Origin: Haloarcula ordinaria
GTDB lineage: Archaea > Halobacteriota > Halobacteria > Halobacteriales > Haloarculaceae
Direction: 5' to 3'
Assembly (NCBI RefSeq): GCF_029338275.1
Contig: NZ_CP119789.1
Location: forward strand, 1,488,001-1,552,000
DNA: 64,000 nt
Part shown: positions 1-7,155 of the stretch, piece by piece
Layout: each line of letters begins with the position of its first letter
Numbering within the stretch: position 1 is the first letter of the stretch
Notes under the pieces: generated by a model
What the model was told of the DNA's origin: nothing
What the model saw: only the letters and a program-made list of their open reading frames with translations
The model's database searches: none
Translations under genes and position numbers: made by a program

Positions 1-200
1 GCCTCGCGGAACTCCGCTGTCACGTCCTCGAGCGCGCTCGTCGCGCGCTCCTCGAACTGCGCCCGCGCCTGGTCGGGCGGCGTCTGCTCGGGCAGCAGCT
101 GGTAGCCGAGCACGGTGACGTCCATCGTGCCCAGCAGGTCCATCAGGCCGGGCGAGACGGTCTCGCCGTCGAGTATCGCCAGCGGAACGAGGACGCGCAT
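1..200 (-). CDS. Universal stress protein family, N-terminal fragment (continues beyond window)
   Basis: The first 66 codons are visible, starting at an ATG at 200 and running off the left edge. The N-terminus MRVLVPLAILDGETVSPG and the following stretch that predicts alternating beta strand and amphipathic helix match the start of haloarchaeal UspA-like proteins. The ATG shares a base with the stop of the upstream permease (TGATG), so the two are translationally coupled. In haloarchaea Usp proteins are often encoded next to, or fused to, amino-acid permeases, which suggests a role in regulating transport. Without the C-terminal ATP-binding region the family call stays tentative. Confidence 0.6.
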   Translation of the reverse strand, partial: MRVLVPLAILDGETVSPGLMDLLGTMDVTVLGYQLLPEQTPPDQARAQFEERATSALEDVTAEFRE

Positions 201-1612
201 CAGAGCACCCCCCGTAACCTCACGCCGCGGGCATAATAGTAGTACCACCCGGCGGTCGCCACCATGATTGCGAGGCCGATGACCTGCGAGAGGCGGGTCA
301 TGAATCCGACCAGGGCGAAGCTCGCGACGGCACCCAGTATCGGGACCGCGGGATAGCCCGGCGTCCGGAAGTCCGGGTCGTACCACTCGGGCTCGTCGCG
401 CCGGAGCACGAGGAGCGCCACACAGAGGAGCCCGTACATCATCAGGTGGAGGAACGAGGCGACTTCGGCAAGCACCTGCACCCGACCGGTCGCCGTGAGG
501 GCGAGAATCGGCCCGCCGGCGAGCCCCAGCGCGACGTGGGGTGTCCCGTAGCGCAGGTTGATGCGACTCGCCCAGGTCGGGAGGAGGGCGTCCTTCGAGA
601 CGGCGTATATCGACCGGGAGGTGCTCAGGATGGAGGCGTTGGCGCTCGACATCGTCGCCAGGAGGCCGCCGAGGAGAATCGCCAGCGCGCCGGCTTGCCC
701 CAGCAGGTCCCGGCCGACCGCGACCATCGCCGTCTCGCCTTCGGCGGCGAGGCGCTCCCAGCCAAAGGCGCTCGTCGCGACGAAGATGGTCGTCACGTAG
801 AGCACGGTCACGACGAGGACGGACCCGATCATCGCCACGGGAAGGGTGCGCCCGGGCCGTTTCATCTCGCCGGCCACTGTCGCGACCTGCGCGAAGCCCA
901 GGTACGACGTGAACACGAGCGCGGCGGTCGTCAGTATTGGGAAGTACCCCCGCGGGACGAGCGTCGTGGGGGCCGTGGGCTCGCCGACGATGCCCAACGC
1001 GTCGAGCACGCCGAAGCCCAGGAAGACGAACAGAATCGAGAGCAAGAGCGCCACCACGCCGTTCTGGAGCTTCGCCGCGTTCTCTGTCCCGGTGACGTTG
1101 AGGACGGTGAACCCGACCCCGAGCACCAGTGCCAGCGGGATGACGAGCTCCCGGCCGACCGCGACACCAGCGAGCGTGAGCGCGTCGACCGCGTAGTAGC
1201 CGAAGCCGACGAGGTAGAACGCCGTCGCGAACACCAGGCCGAACCACAGCGAGAGGCCGACGACGGTGCCTGCGAGCGTCCCGAGGCCGCGGGAGATGAA
1301 GTAGTAGCCCCCGCCGCTCTTGGGCATCGCCGTCGCCAGTTCCGCGGCCGGGAGCGCGACCAGCAGCGCGACGAGGCCGCCGATAGCGAACGACCCGGCG
1401 GCGGCGGGCCCGGCCGCACCCGCCGCGAGGCCCGGGAAGACGAAGATACCGGCGCCGATCATCGTCCCGATACCGATGGCGAGGCCGCCCGTCAGACCGA
1501 TGGTCCGCTCGAGCTCGGCGTCCTCGGTGATCGTCGCCTCGTCCGTCTCGACGGTCGGTTCGACGTCGGGGGTCTCGCCCTGGGTGTTCTGCCCGGCCTC
1601 TTCGATGGCCAT
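200..1612 (-). CDS. APC superfamily amino-acid permease
   Basis: A 470-residue polytopic membrane protein of the amino acid-polyamine-organocation superfamily. An acidic cytoplasmic N-terminus of about 38 residues precedes the first membrane helix, which carries the superfamily motif GIGTMIGAGIFVFPG (residues 47-61); about twelve hydrophobic segments follow. I chose the ATG at 1612 (MAIEEAG) because the upstream open frame reads through intergenic sequence with no hydrophobic or acidic character. It is the first gene of a coupled pair with the Usp-like gene at 200. The substrate cannot be deduced; members exchange or symport amino acids or polyamines. Confidence 0.88.
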   Translation of the reverse strand: MAIEEAGQNTQGETPDVEPTVETDEATITEDAELERTIGLTGGLAIGIGTMIGAGIFVFPGLAAGAAGPAAAGSFAIGGLVALLVALPAAELATAMPKSGGGYYFISRGLGTLAGTVVGLSLWFGLVFATAFYLVGFGYYAVDALTLAGVAVGRELVIPLALVLGVGFTVLNVTGTENAAKLQNGVVALLLSILFVFLGFGVLDALGIVGEPTAPTTLVPRGYFPILTTAALVFTSYLGFAQVATVAGEMKRPGRTLPVAMIGSVLVVTVLYVTTIFVATSAFGWERLAAEGETAMVAVGRDLLGQAGALAILLGGLLATMSSANASILSTSRSIYAVSKDALLPTWASRINLRYGTPHVALGLAGGPILALTATGRVQVLAEVASFLHLMMYGLLCVALLVLRRDEPEWYDPDFRTPGYPAVPILGAVASFALVGFMTRLSQVIGLAIMVATAGWYYYYARGVRLRGVL

Positions 1613-1745
1613 ACAGGAGCACCCGGTGCCACCGCCGTATAGTTGTCCGTCGATTACCGGGCCCGCGACGACAGTGTTAGCAGGTGTCGTGCCGGTTCGC
1701 GGCCGAATCGACTCGTTTATCGGTGCCAATCCGTGAGGGTGAGCT

Positions 1746-1919
1746 ATGACCTCCGACAAGCGTGGTCCCGGCCCCGCCGAACCCCTGTCGAGCCGTGCCT
1801 TCCACATCTCCGTCGACGACGGCCGCGACTCCTTCAGCGCGCTCAGCATCGAGGGTGACAATCCGGAAACCGAGTGGCTCATGTCCGATACGGTCTGTGC
1901 GCTCGAGAACATGCGGTGA
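1746..1919 (+). CDS. Small conserved haloarchaeal protein, 57 aa
   Basis: A short ORF beginning MTSDKRGPGPAE and ending TEWLMSDTVCALENMR. The C-terminal pattern of a Trp followed by (S/I)-x-S-D-x-V-x-L is typical of a family of tiny haloarchaeal proteins without known function (I associate it with DUF7331-like proteins, from memory). Third codon positions are G/C-rich, which supports coding. It is divergent from the permease at 1612, and both starts lie in the same 133-bp gap. No function is proposed. Confidence 0.55.
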   Translation: MTSDKRGPGPAEPLSSRAFHISVDDGRDSFSALSIEGDNPETEWLMSDTVCALENMR

Positions 1920-2072
1920 CCGACCGGCGACGGCGTTCGGTCGACCGGCGGGTCACCTGCCGGCCCGCGTTCGCACACCCGTTCTTCTGACGGGGTGACC
2001 GCGTTCGGCCGACCGAGCCAGGGGCGTCGATGCCGCCGAACACAGCGGGATACGTCCCCGAGAAACGTCGCG

Positions 2073-2360
2073 TTACTCGGTCGGGACCGGCCCGGTTCCG
2101 ACGACCTCGCGGACCGCGTTCTCGAACTCGTGACGGTCGGCGAAGTAGGGCACGTCGACGTCTTCGAGCACGTCGGCCAGCGTCCGTGGCCCGTCGGGCG
2201 TGCGGATGGTCGTCTCGCCCTCGCGCTCGACGATGGTGCTGTGTTCGATACTCCAGGTGAGCCGCGCCGAGACGCGCGCGAGCGGCGCGCCCTCGACGTC
2301 GGGGCCTTCCCCGAGTTCGACGGCGGGTGCCTCTTCTTCCTCGTTCTCGTCGTCGCTCAT
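2073..2360 (-). CDS. DUF5789 family protein
   Basis: A 95-residue acidic cytosolic protein. The start is placed at the ATG at 2360 (MSDDENEEEEAP); the upstream extension of the frame is basic and proline-free junk. The body contains the family-like stretch TIRTPDGPRTLADVLED followed by VPYFADRHEFENAVREVVG, which suggests a small helical domain. The family is widespread in haloarchaea and has no known function. It is divergently arranged with the membrane protein at 2473. Confidence 0.75.
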   Translation of the reverse strand: MSDDENEEEEAPAVELGEGPDVEGAPLARVSARLTWSIEHSTIVEREGETTIRTPDGPRTLADVLEDVDVPYFADRHEFENAVREVVGTGPVPTE

Positions 2361-2472
2361 ACTCCGAGTGTACCGGCGGGTCCGATTAGTGCTTTCGGAA
2401 CCGCGCCGCGCACGCGGCCGTCTTGCGCCTGTCTGACGGGTAGTTTTGTCGGAGGCAGTGGTACAGCTCGCC

Positions 2473-3474
2473 ATGACCAGTTTGACAGACGTCTACGAGG
2501 GGGACGTCGGCCGTGTCGCGTCGCGCCGGCGCCAGCTCGTCGGCACCGGACTGTTCGTCGCAGGGGCCGCCAGCCTCGTCGGGGCTATCGCCCTCGCGAC
2601 GACGGGCCTCGGGTCGACGCTGGGACTGGACGGGTACGCCGCACGTGAAATCGCCGGTATCGTCGCCGGCCTCGGCCTCCCGGCGGTCGTCTTGGGCGTG
2701 TTCGTCGTCCTGCCGGCGGGTCGACAGACGCGAGCGACGGCCGTGCTGGGCGTCAGCGTCGCCGTGCTCGGCGTCGCGCTGTTCCAGCACCTGTACCCGT
2801 ACAGCTGGCTCGAGGGTGCGCCGCTGCTGGCGCTGCTGGCCGGCATCGTCTACTTCAGCGGCGTGGTGACCACGTTCTGGTGTCTGTTCGTCGCCCTCGC
2901 GACGTTCAAGACGCGAAACGACCCGGGCGGCACCGCACACATGGAGGTCACCGAGGAGGGGACCATCAGGCTGGTCGAGCAGGCGCGCTCGATTCCCGGC
3001 CTGGGCGGCATCGGCTTCTTCGGTCAGGACCCTGACGGCACCGTCGAGACACAGACCAACCGCCCCGGCGCGACGTCGGGCACCGTCAGCGACGGCGGCA
3101 CCCAGGCGAACGACGCGGGACAGTCCACACAGTCCTCGCAGACCCAGTCCGCCGACCAGCCGTCTCAGCGCTCGACGGCGGACACCGACCCCACGCCGGT
3201 TCGAGGTCCCTCGGAGCACTCGCTCGACCCCAGAATCGCCAACGCCGGTCCGGAGGCCTCGCCCTCGACCGACGGCGGCACGACGACGGAGACGGGCCAC
3301 GACCCCATCACCGAGACGGCCACCCACCGGGGCGAACCGGACACCTACTGTGGCAACTGCCGGCACTTCCAGTACGTGATGGACGAGGACGACGACATCC
3401 AGCCGTACTGCACCTTCCACGAGACGGTCATGGACGACATGGAACCCTGCTCGGCGTGGGTACGCAACGACTGA
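2473..3474 (+). CDS. Haloarchaeal membrane protein with C-terminal zinc-finger-like tail (DUF7139-like)
   Basis: A 333-residue protein. Residues about 20-150 hold four hydrophobic segments, followed by a conserved cytoplasmic piece (TFKTRNDPGGTAHMEVTEEG), a long Ser/Thr/Gln-rich low-complexity linker, and a C-terminal cysteine module: CGNC near residue 296, then YC and PC before the end. Four cysteines arranged as CxxC...C...C suggest a metal-binding ribbon. The ATG at 2473 was preferred to an upstream ATG because it directly precedes the conserved MTSLTDVYEGDV start. The family is haloarchaeal and uncharacterised; TFS is encoded 75 bp downstream. Confidence 0.75.
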   Translation: MTSLTDVYEGDVGRVASRRRQLVGTGLFVAGAASLVGAIALATTGLGSTLGLDGYAAREIAGIVAGLGLPAVVLGVFVVLPAGRQTRATAVLGVSVAVLGVALFQHLYPYSWLEGAPLLALLAGIVYFSGVVTTFWCLFVALATFKTRNDPGGTAHMEVTEEGTIRLVEQARSIPGLGGIGFFGQDPDGTVETQTNRPGATSGTVSDGGTQANDAGQSTQSSQTQSADQPSQRSTADTDPTPVRGPSEHSLDPRIANAGPEASPSTDGGTTTETGHDPITETATHRGEPDTYCGNCRHFQYVMDEDDDIQPYCTFHETVMDDMEPCSAWVRND

Positions 3475-3549
3475 GCGGCTCCGGCTTCCGATACCGGCAT
3501 CGAACCCGGGCGTTTAACACACTCGCCGAGCATACACGGGTGTACACCA

Positions 3550-3876
3550 ATGGAGTTCTGCGACGAATGCGGCTCGATGATGAAGACCGAGGACGACACC
3601 TGGGTCTGTAGTAGTTGCGGCTACGAGAAAGCGCGTGACGCCGAGGTAGAGAAACAGACGGCGGTCACGACGCAGGGACAGGAGGCGTCTGAAGTCGTCG
3701 ACACCTCCGAGGTCGACGCCGAGGACATGGGGCCGACGACGGGCGCGCGCTGTCCGGAGTGTGGCAACGAGCGGGCCTTCTACGAGATGAAGCAGATCCG
3801 CGCGGCCGACGAGTCCGAGACGCGCTTCTTCACCTGCACCGAGTGCGAGCACAAGTGGCGCGAGGACGACCACTGA
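3550..3876 (+). CDS. tfs: Transcription factor S (TFIIS/RPB9-like RNA polymerase cleavage factor)
   Basis: At 108 residues this has the usual length of archaeal TFS. Two zinc ribbons are visible: an N-terminal one (CDEC at residues 4-7, CSSC at about 21-24) and a C-terminal one (CPEC ... CTEC) with the acidic tip of the TFIIS ribbon, including RAADESETRFF. TFS rescues backtracked RNA polymerase by stimulating transcript cleavage and improves fidelity; the D-E pair in the C-terminal ribbon supplies the catalytic acids. It is followed after 9 bp by a GTG-started gene on the same strand. Confidence 0.95.
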   Translation: MEFCDECGSMMKTEDDTWVCSSCGYEKARDAEVEKQTAVTTQGQEASEVVDTSEVDAEDMGPTTGARCPECGNERAFYEMKQIRAADESETRFFTCTECEHKWREDDH

Positions 3877-3885
3877 GGCGATACC

Positions 3886-4497
3886 GTGTCCGATGACGCT
3901 CCGTTCCCGGTGCTCCCGACCGACCGCCTCGACGACGGCGGGTGGACGCTCGCCGACGAGAGCGTCGAGACGGTGTTCCGGATGCCGACGGCGCGGGTGG
4001 TCGGGGCGACGAGTCTCTACGACGACGCTCGGACGCGAACGGCGGCGCGCGATGCGACCGATATCGACCAGCAGTGGCGCTTCTTCTTCGCGACGCGACT
4101 GACGTTCGAACCGCCGCTCGCGCCCGGTATCGGCCCGCCGATGGTGCTCCCGACGGTCCGTTCGGAGGCCCAGTCGGCGTTCGCCGACCAGCTCCGCGAC
4201 CGCGGCTTTAGCCACGTCGAGAAGGGGCGACGCGAACGGATTCGCGTCGGTACTGGCGACCGGGCCCGGCTCCGGTCGTACTCGGCCGCTGTCGACCTCG
4301 AGGGCGTCGGCGAGACGCTGTCGGTCACGGGCTGGGTCGCCGTCTGGCACAGCGACGGCTTCCGAATCGCGGCCGGGGCGTATCCGGACGACCCCGTCGC
4401 GGACCTGCTCGGTATCGCGGACGCGCCGGACGAACTCCGGCGGACGCCCGGAGAGTACCGCGACGACCTGCTCTCGCTTATCCGCGCCGTCGAGTGA
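3886..4497 (+). CDS. Conserved haloarchaeal protein of unknown function, 203 aa
   Basis: A soluble 203-residue protein with a GTG start nine bases after tfs, so probably co-transcribed with it. It contains two halves with beta-rich character, WRFFFATRLTFEPPLAPGIG and a later segment ending GWVAVWHSDGFRIAAGAYPDD. There is no signal peptide, membrane helix or motif I recognise. Codon use matches the neighbours. Its 3' end overlaps the convergent gene at 4478 by 20 bp. No function is assigned. Confidence 0.7.
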   Translation: MSDDAPFPVLPTDRLDDGGWTLADESVETVFRMPTARVVGATSLYDDARTRTAARDATDIDQQWRFFFATRLTFEPPLAPGIGPPMVLPTVRSEAQSAFADQLRDRGFSHVEKGRRERIRVGTGDRARLRSYSAAVDLEGVGETLSVTGWVAVWHSDGFRIAAGAYPDDPVADLLGIADAPDELRRTPGEYRDDLLSLIRAVE

Positions 4498-4879
4498 CGG
4501 CGGCCAGCAGAGCCCCCTCCGGAACTAGTTCGACCGGTCCGAGCCCGAGCCACTGCGCTAGCCGGCTCGGCCTCGCGCCGTCGCCGACCCGGGCCAGCGG
4601 GACGCCACGGACGCGGAGTTCGGCGGTGAGGCCGGTCGAGGCCAGGGCGGCGGCAGCGTCCATCGACTCCGTCCGGTGCCGGCGGGCCAGGTCGACGGCG
4701 CTCCGGACCGACGGGCAGTCGACGGCCACCAGGTCCTCGTAGCCCAGGACGTTGACTGTCGTCCCGTCGATGGTCACGTCGAGGTCGCAGTCGATGGCCA
4801 GGTCCGGCCGTCGCTCGAGGCGGTCCAGCAGCTCCGCGGCGGTGGTTATCGGTTCGCCCGACTGGACTGGCTGGCTCAC
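4478..4879 (-). CDS. Conserved hypothetical protein, 133 aa
   Basis: An acidic N-terminal half (LLDRLERRPDLAIDCDLDVTIDGTTVNVLGYEDLVAVD) leads to an Ala-rich helical segment and a C-terminal stretch ending in basic residues. There are no transmembrane segments or recognisable motifs. It lies 6 bp downstream of the small gene at 4886-5095 on the same strand, so the two probably form an operon. The tail-to-tail overlap with the preceding plus-strand gene is typical of compact haloarchaeal genomes. Confidence 0.6.
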   Translation of the reverse strand: MSQPVQSGEPITTAAELLDRLERRPDLAIDCDLDVTIDGTTVNVLGYEDLVAVDCPSVRSAVDLARRHRTESMDAAAALASTGLTAELRVRGVPLARVGDGARPSRLAQWLGLGPVELVPEGALLAAVTRRRG

Positions 4880-4885
4880 TTTCTC

Positions 4886-5095
4886 TCAGTCGCGCTCGCG
4901 CGTCTTGACGGTCAGCGCCCCGTCGAGCCGCCAGTGTGCGTACTCGGGGTCCTCACCCGTCTTGCTCGGCACGTCGACCTCCATGTCTTCGAACTCGTAG
5001 GTTATCTCGGCGTTCCGGCCAGTGAGTCGGTCGTAGAGACTGATTGCGAGCTCCGGCCAGGTGGTCGTTTCTTCCGGCCTGTCTGATTCGCTCAT
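4886..5095 (-). CDS. Small acidic protein, paralogue of the 22531-22806 product
   Basis: A 69-residue protein starting MSESDRPEE. Its C-terminal half, YEFEDMEVDVPSKTGEDP followed by EYAHWRLDGALTVK, aligns without gaps over about 32 residues to the protein at 22531 (LEVEDLEVTVPLRFGQDS then PKAKWGLNGRVTVT), with about 15 identities including ED, EV, VP, G, D, W, L, G and TV. Both look like a short beta-sheet domain. The family is haloarchaeal and uncharacterised to my knowledge. The ATG at 5095 is chosen because upstream sequence is AT-richer and non-coding in character. Confidence 0.65.
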   Translation of the reverse strand: MSESDRPEETTTWPELAISLYDRLTGRNAEITYEFEDMEVDVPSKTGEDPEYAHWRLDGALTVKTRERD

Positions 5096-5195
5096 ACGAT
5101 TGACTGTACGGCTCGATGACGTTTGAAAGTATGCCTCGAACGCAGGGGCTTTCTGGCTGTCCACTCCCAAAATCACTAACATAACCACGACCGAA

Positions 5196-5918
5196 TCAGG
5201 GTCGCCGGGCGAAGGTGAGGTAGCCGGTGTGGCCGACACCGGCCGTCGAGGGTCGGGATCCGCGCTCGTCGAAGTCCATCTCGCGCTGGACGGTGTCGAG
5301 CGTCTCGATGCCGTCGAGTCCCACCGACCGCGCTGCCTCGACGGCCGCGCGGGTGTTCTCGACGAACGGTGAGTACACTGCGAGCGAGCCGCCACGCTCC
5401 AGCAGCGTCGGCGTCCGCTCGACCACGGTGGGGGCGTCCTCGGTGTCGAGCGTGAGGACGTCGAACCCGGACAGTTCGTCCAGGTCCTCGGTGACGTCGC
5501 CGGTCCGGACCTCGACGGTCTCCGAGACGCCGGCGACGGCCATGTTCTGCCGCGCCACCTCGGCGAAGTCGGGGTCCCGCTCGTAGGTCACCACGTCGGC
5601 ACCCATCCGGCCCATGTACGCACTGAGGATGCCCGTTCCGGTCCCGGCGTCTAACACCCGGTCGCCGGCGGCGACGCCGGTCTTGCCCACGACGAGGCCG
5701 ACGTCGCGTGGCATCATCGGCGCGCCGGTCCGCTCTAAGTGGGTAAAGAGGTCCGGACCGCGCAGTCGGCGGACGGTGAACGCGGTCCCGAGATGCGTCT
5801 CGACGACGTCACCGGGCGCGACGTCCTCGGGCACCTCGAGGATGCCGAGGTCGGACTCGAAGCGCTCGCCGGGGTCCAGCAGGTACTCGCGGTCCTCGTG
5901 GACGAAGAGGTAGGCCAC
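5196..5918 (-). CDS. trmI: tRNA (adenine-N1)-methyltransferase, TrmI family
   Basis: A 240-residue SAM-dependent methyltransferase. An N-terminal beta domain (YLFVHEDREYLLDPG) precedes the Rossmann core with motif I VLDAGTGTGILSAYMGRMGA, the acidic strand end TYERDPDFAEVARQN, and motif IV FDVLTLDTEDAP. This layout matches archaeal TrmI, which methylates N1 of adenosine at positions 57/58 in the T-loop of tRNA. The start is a GTG at 5918, one base after the stop of nac, a common haloarchaeal arrangement. Archaeal enzymes act as homotetramers. Confidence 0.88.
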   Translation of the reverse strand: MAYLFVHEDREYLLDPGERFESDLGILEVPEDVAPGDVVETHLGTAFTVRRLRGPDLFTHLERTGAPMMPRDVGLVVGKTGVAAGDRVLDAGTGTGILSAYMGRMGADVVTYERDPDFAEVARQNMAVAGVSETVEVRTGDVTEDLDELSGFDVLTLDTEDAPTVVERTPTLLERGGSLAVYSPFVENTRAAVEAARSVGLDGIETLDTVQREMDFDERGSRPSTAGVGHTGYLTFARRP

Positions 5919-5919
5919 G

Positions 5920-6348
5920 TTACTCCAGCTGGTCGACGGCGTCGGCGAGGTCGCCGCCGTTGTCTTCCAGCGCCTGGCGCGCGGTCTCCTCGTCGACGCC
6001 GGCCCGCATCGCGACGAGCTCGATGTCACCTTCGGAGATGGTGACCGGGCCGGACTCGTCGCTGCTCTCGTCCGCGTCGTCGCCGGCATCTCCCTCGGTC
6101 GTCTCGCTGGCCTCGCTCTCGGCCGTCGACTCGCCGTCACGGGGCCGCGACTCGGGCTCGCCGACGACCTGGTAGGTCTTCTGGCCCTGCGCTGCCATCA
6201 ACTGGACCTCCGCGTCGGTAAAGACGAGCTCCTCGTCGGGGGTCCGGATAATCACTTCCTCGGCGTCGATATCCTCCATATCGATGCCCATCTGTTCCAT
6301 CATCTGCTGTAGCTTGCGCGGGTCCATCCCGCCGCCTCCGCCGAACAT
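5920..6348 (-). CDS. nac: Nascent polypeptide-associated complex protein (archaeal NAC)
   Basis: 142 residues, slightly longer than the usual archaeal NAC because of an acidic Ser/Glu/Asp linker. The N-terminal [20 protein letters not shown] and the NAC beta domain ([20 protein letters not shown]) are diagnostic. The C-terminal 45 residues form a UBA domain ([20 protein letters not shown]). Archaeal NAC forms homodimers that bind ribosomes near the exit tunnel. It is transcribed with trmI, whose GTG lies one base after the nac stop. Confidence 0.96.
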   Translation of the reverse strand: MFGGGGGMDPRKLQQMMEQMGIDMEDIDAEEVIIRTPDEELVFTDAEVQLMAAQGQKTYQVVGEPESRPRDGESTAESEASETTEGDAGDDADESSDESGPVTISEGDIELVAMRAGVDEETARQALEDNGGDLADAVDQLE

Positions 6349-6457
6349 ACCCGGATTCCGCGGCGGGAGGGGAAAAGTCTCACGACACCGCCCCTCACTG
6401 GGCTCCCACGGCCGAATCGACCGACACGCCTTATCGGGTGGCGGTCAATCGGCCACT

Positions 6458-6859
6458 ATGCAGGAACTGGCCGACGTCGAGACGGTTCACGACGAGGGGT
6501 CGTGGCTGTTCACCGTCGAAGACCCCTACGGCTCGCTCGAAGAGGTCGTTCTCGTCCCCTGCGAGGACGGCGTCAGCGCGTGGGTGAACCGCTGTACGCA
6601 CGAGGCCCAGCGCTTCGATACCGGACGGGGCGTCCCGATGCGCGACGGTCAGCTGGTCTGTCCGAAGCACGGCTCGCTGTTCGACGCCTGCGAGGGCGAC
6701 TGTGACAACGGCGAGGCCGCCGGCACCACGCTCCCCGGCGTGGCCGTCGCGACGAACCGCGGGACGGTGGTGTTGACCGACGACGACTACACCTTCCGCC
6801 ACGAGGGCGGCATCGACGACGACGAGGGCCCCGACTCGACGTCGCACCTGTCGCTGTGA
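6458..6859 (+). CDS. Rieske [2Fe-2S] ferredoxin-like protein
   Basis: A 133-residue soluble Rieske protein. The cluster ligands are C46-T-H48 (NRCTHEAQRF) and C68-P-K-H71 (VCPKHGSLFD), the C-x-H...C-x-x-H pattern. There is no membrane anchor, so it resembles the small Rieske ferredoxins that pass electrons to oxygenases or reductases rather than a bc1 subunit. No oxygenase is encoded nearby, so its partner is unknown. The ATG at 6458 precedes a good acidic start, MQELADVE. Confidence 0.9.
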   Translation: MQELADVETVHDEGSWLFTVEDPYGSLEEVVLVPCEDGVSAWVNRCTHEAQRFDTGRGVPMRDGQLVCPKHGSLFDACEGDCDNGEAAGTTLPGVAVATNRGTVVLTDDDYTFRHEGGIDDDEGPDSTSHLSL

Positions 6860-6863
6860 TGGT

Positions 6864-7106
6864 TCACTCGGTGACCAGGCCCCACTCGATACGGTCCCAC
6901 AGACGCTCGTAGCCGTAGTAGGTCACCGTCTTCACGAGGTTGGCGGCGAGTCCGATGTTCAGCGCCGCCACCGGGTCCCCGGTCACCGCGAGCGCGACGG
7001 TGACGGTCACGACGAGCATCAATAGTCGGTACAGCAGCGTCTTGACGAGCGCACGTGACCGAAGCTGGTAGGTGGACCGAGACAACCACCGTGTCGCCGA
7101 ACCCAT
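6864..7106 (-). CDS. DUF2061 family small membrane protein
   Basis: An 80-residue protein with two hydrophobic helices (ALVKTLLYRLLMLVVTVTVA and AALNIGLAANLVKTVTYYGY) and the family-typical C-terminal YERLWDRIEWG. This pattern matches DUF2061, small membrane proteins found across bacteria and archaea, sometimes next to sulfate-assimilation genes. No such genes are near. It converges with the Rieske gene, which ends 4 bp away. Confidence 0.88.
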   Translation of the reverse strand: MGSATRWLSRSTYQLRSRALVKTLLYRLLMLVVTVTVALAVTGDPVAALNIGLAANLVKTVTYYGYERLWDRIEWGLVTE

Positions 7107-7155
7107 ACAGACGGAAGGGCGTCAGTCGTTGTAGATGTTGTCCACCCGGGGTGGC

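Noticed and set aside
7142..7154. Palindrome CCACCC-G-GGGTGG next to the topA stop
   Set aside because: The one-base loop cannot form a simple stem, and no T-tract follows; not strong enough for a terminator.
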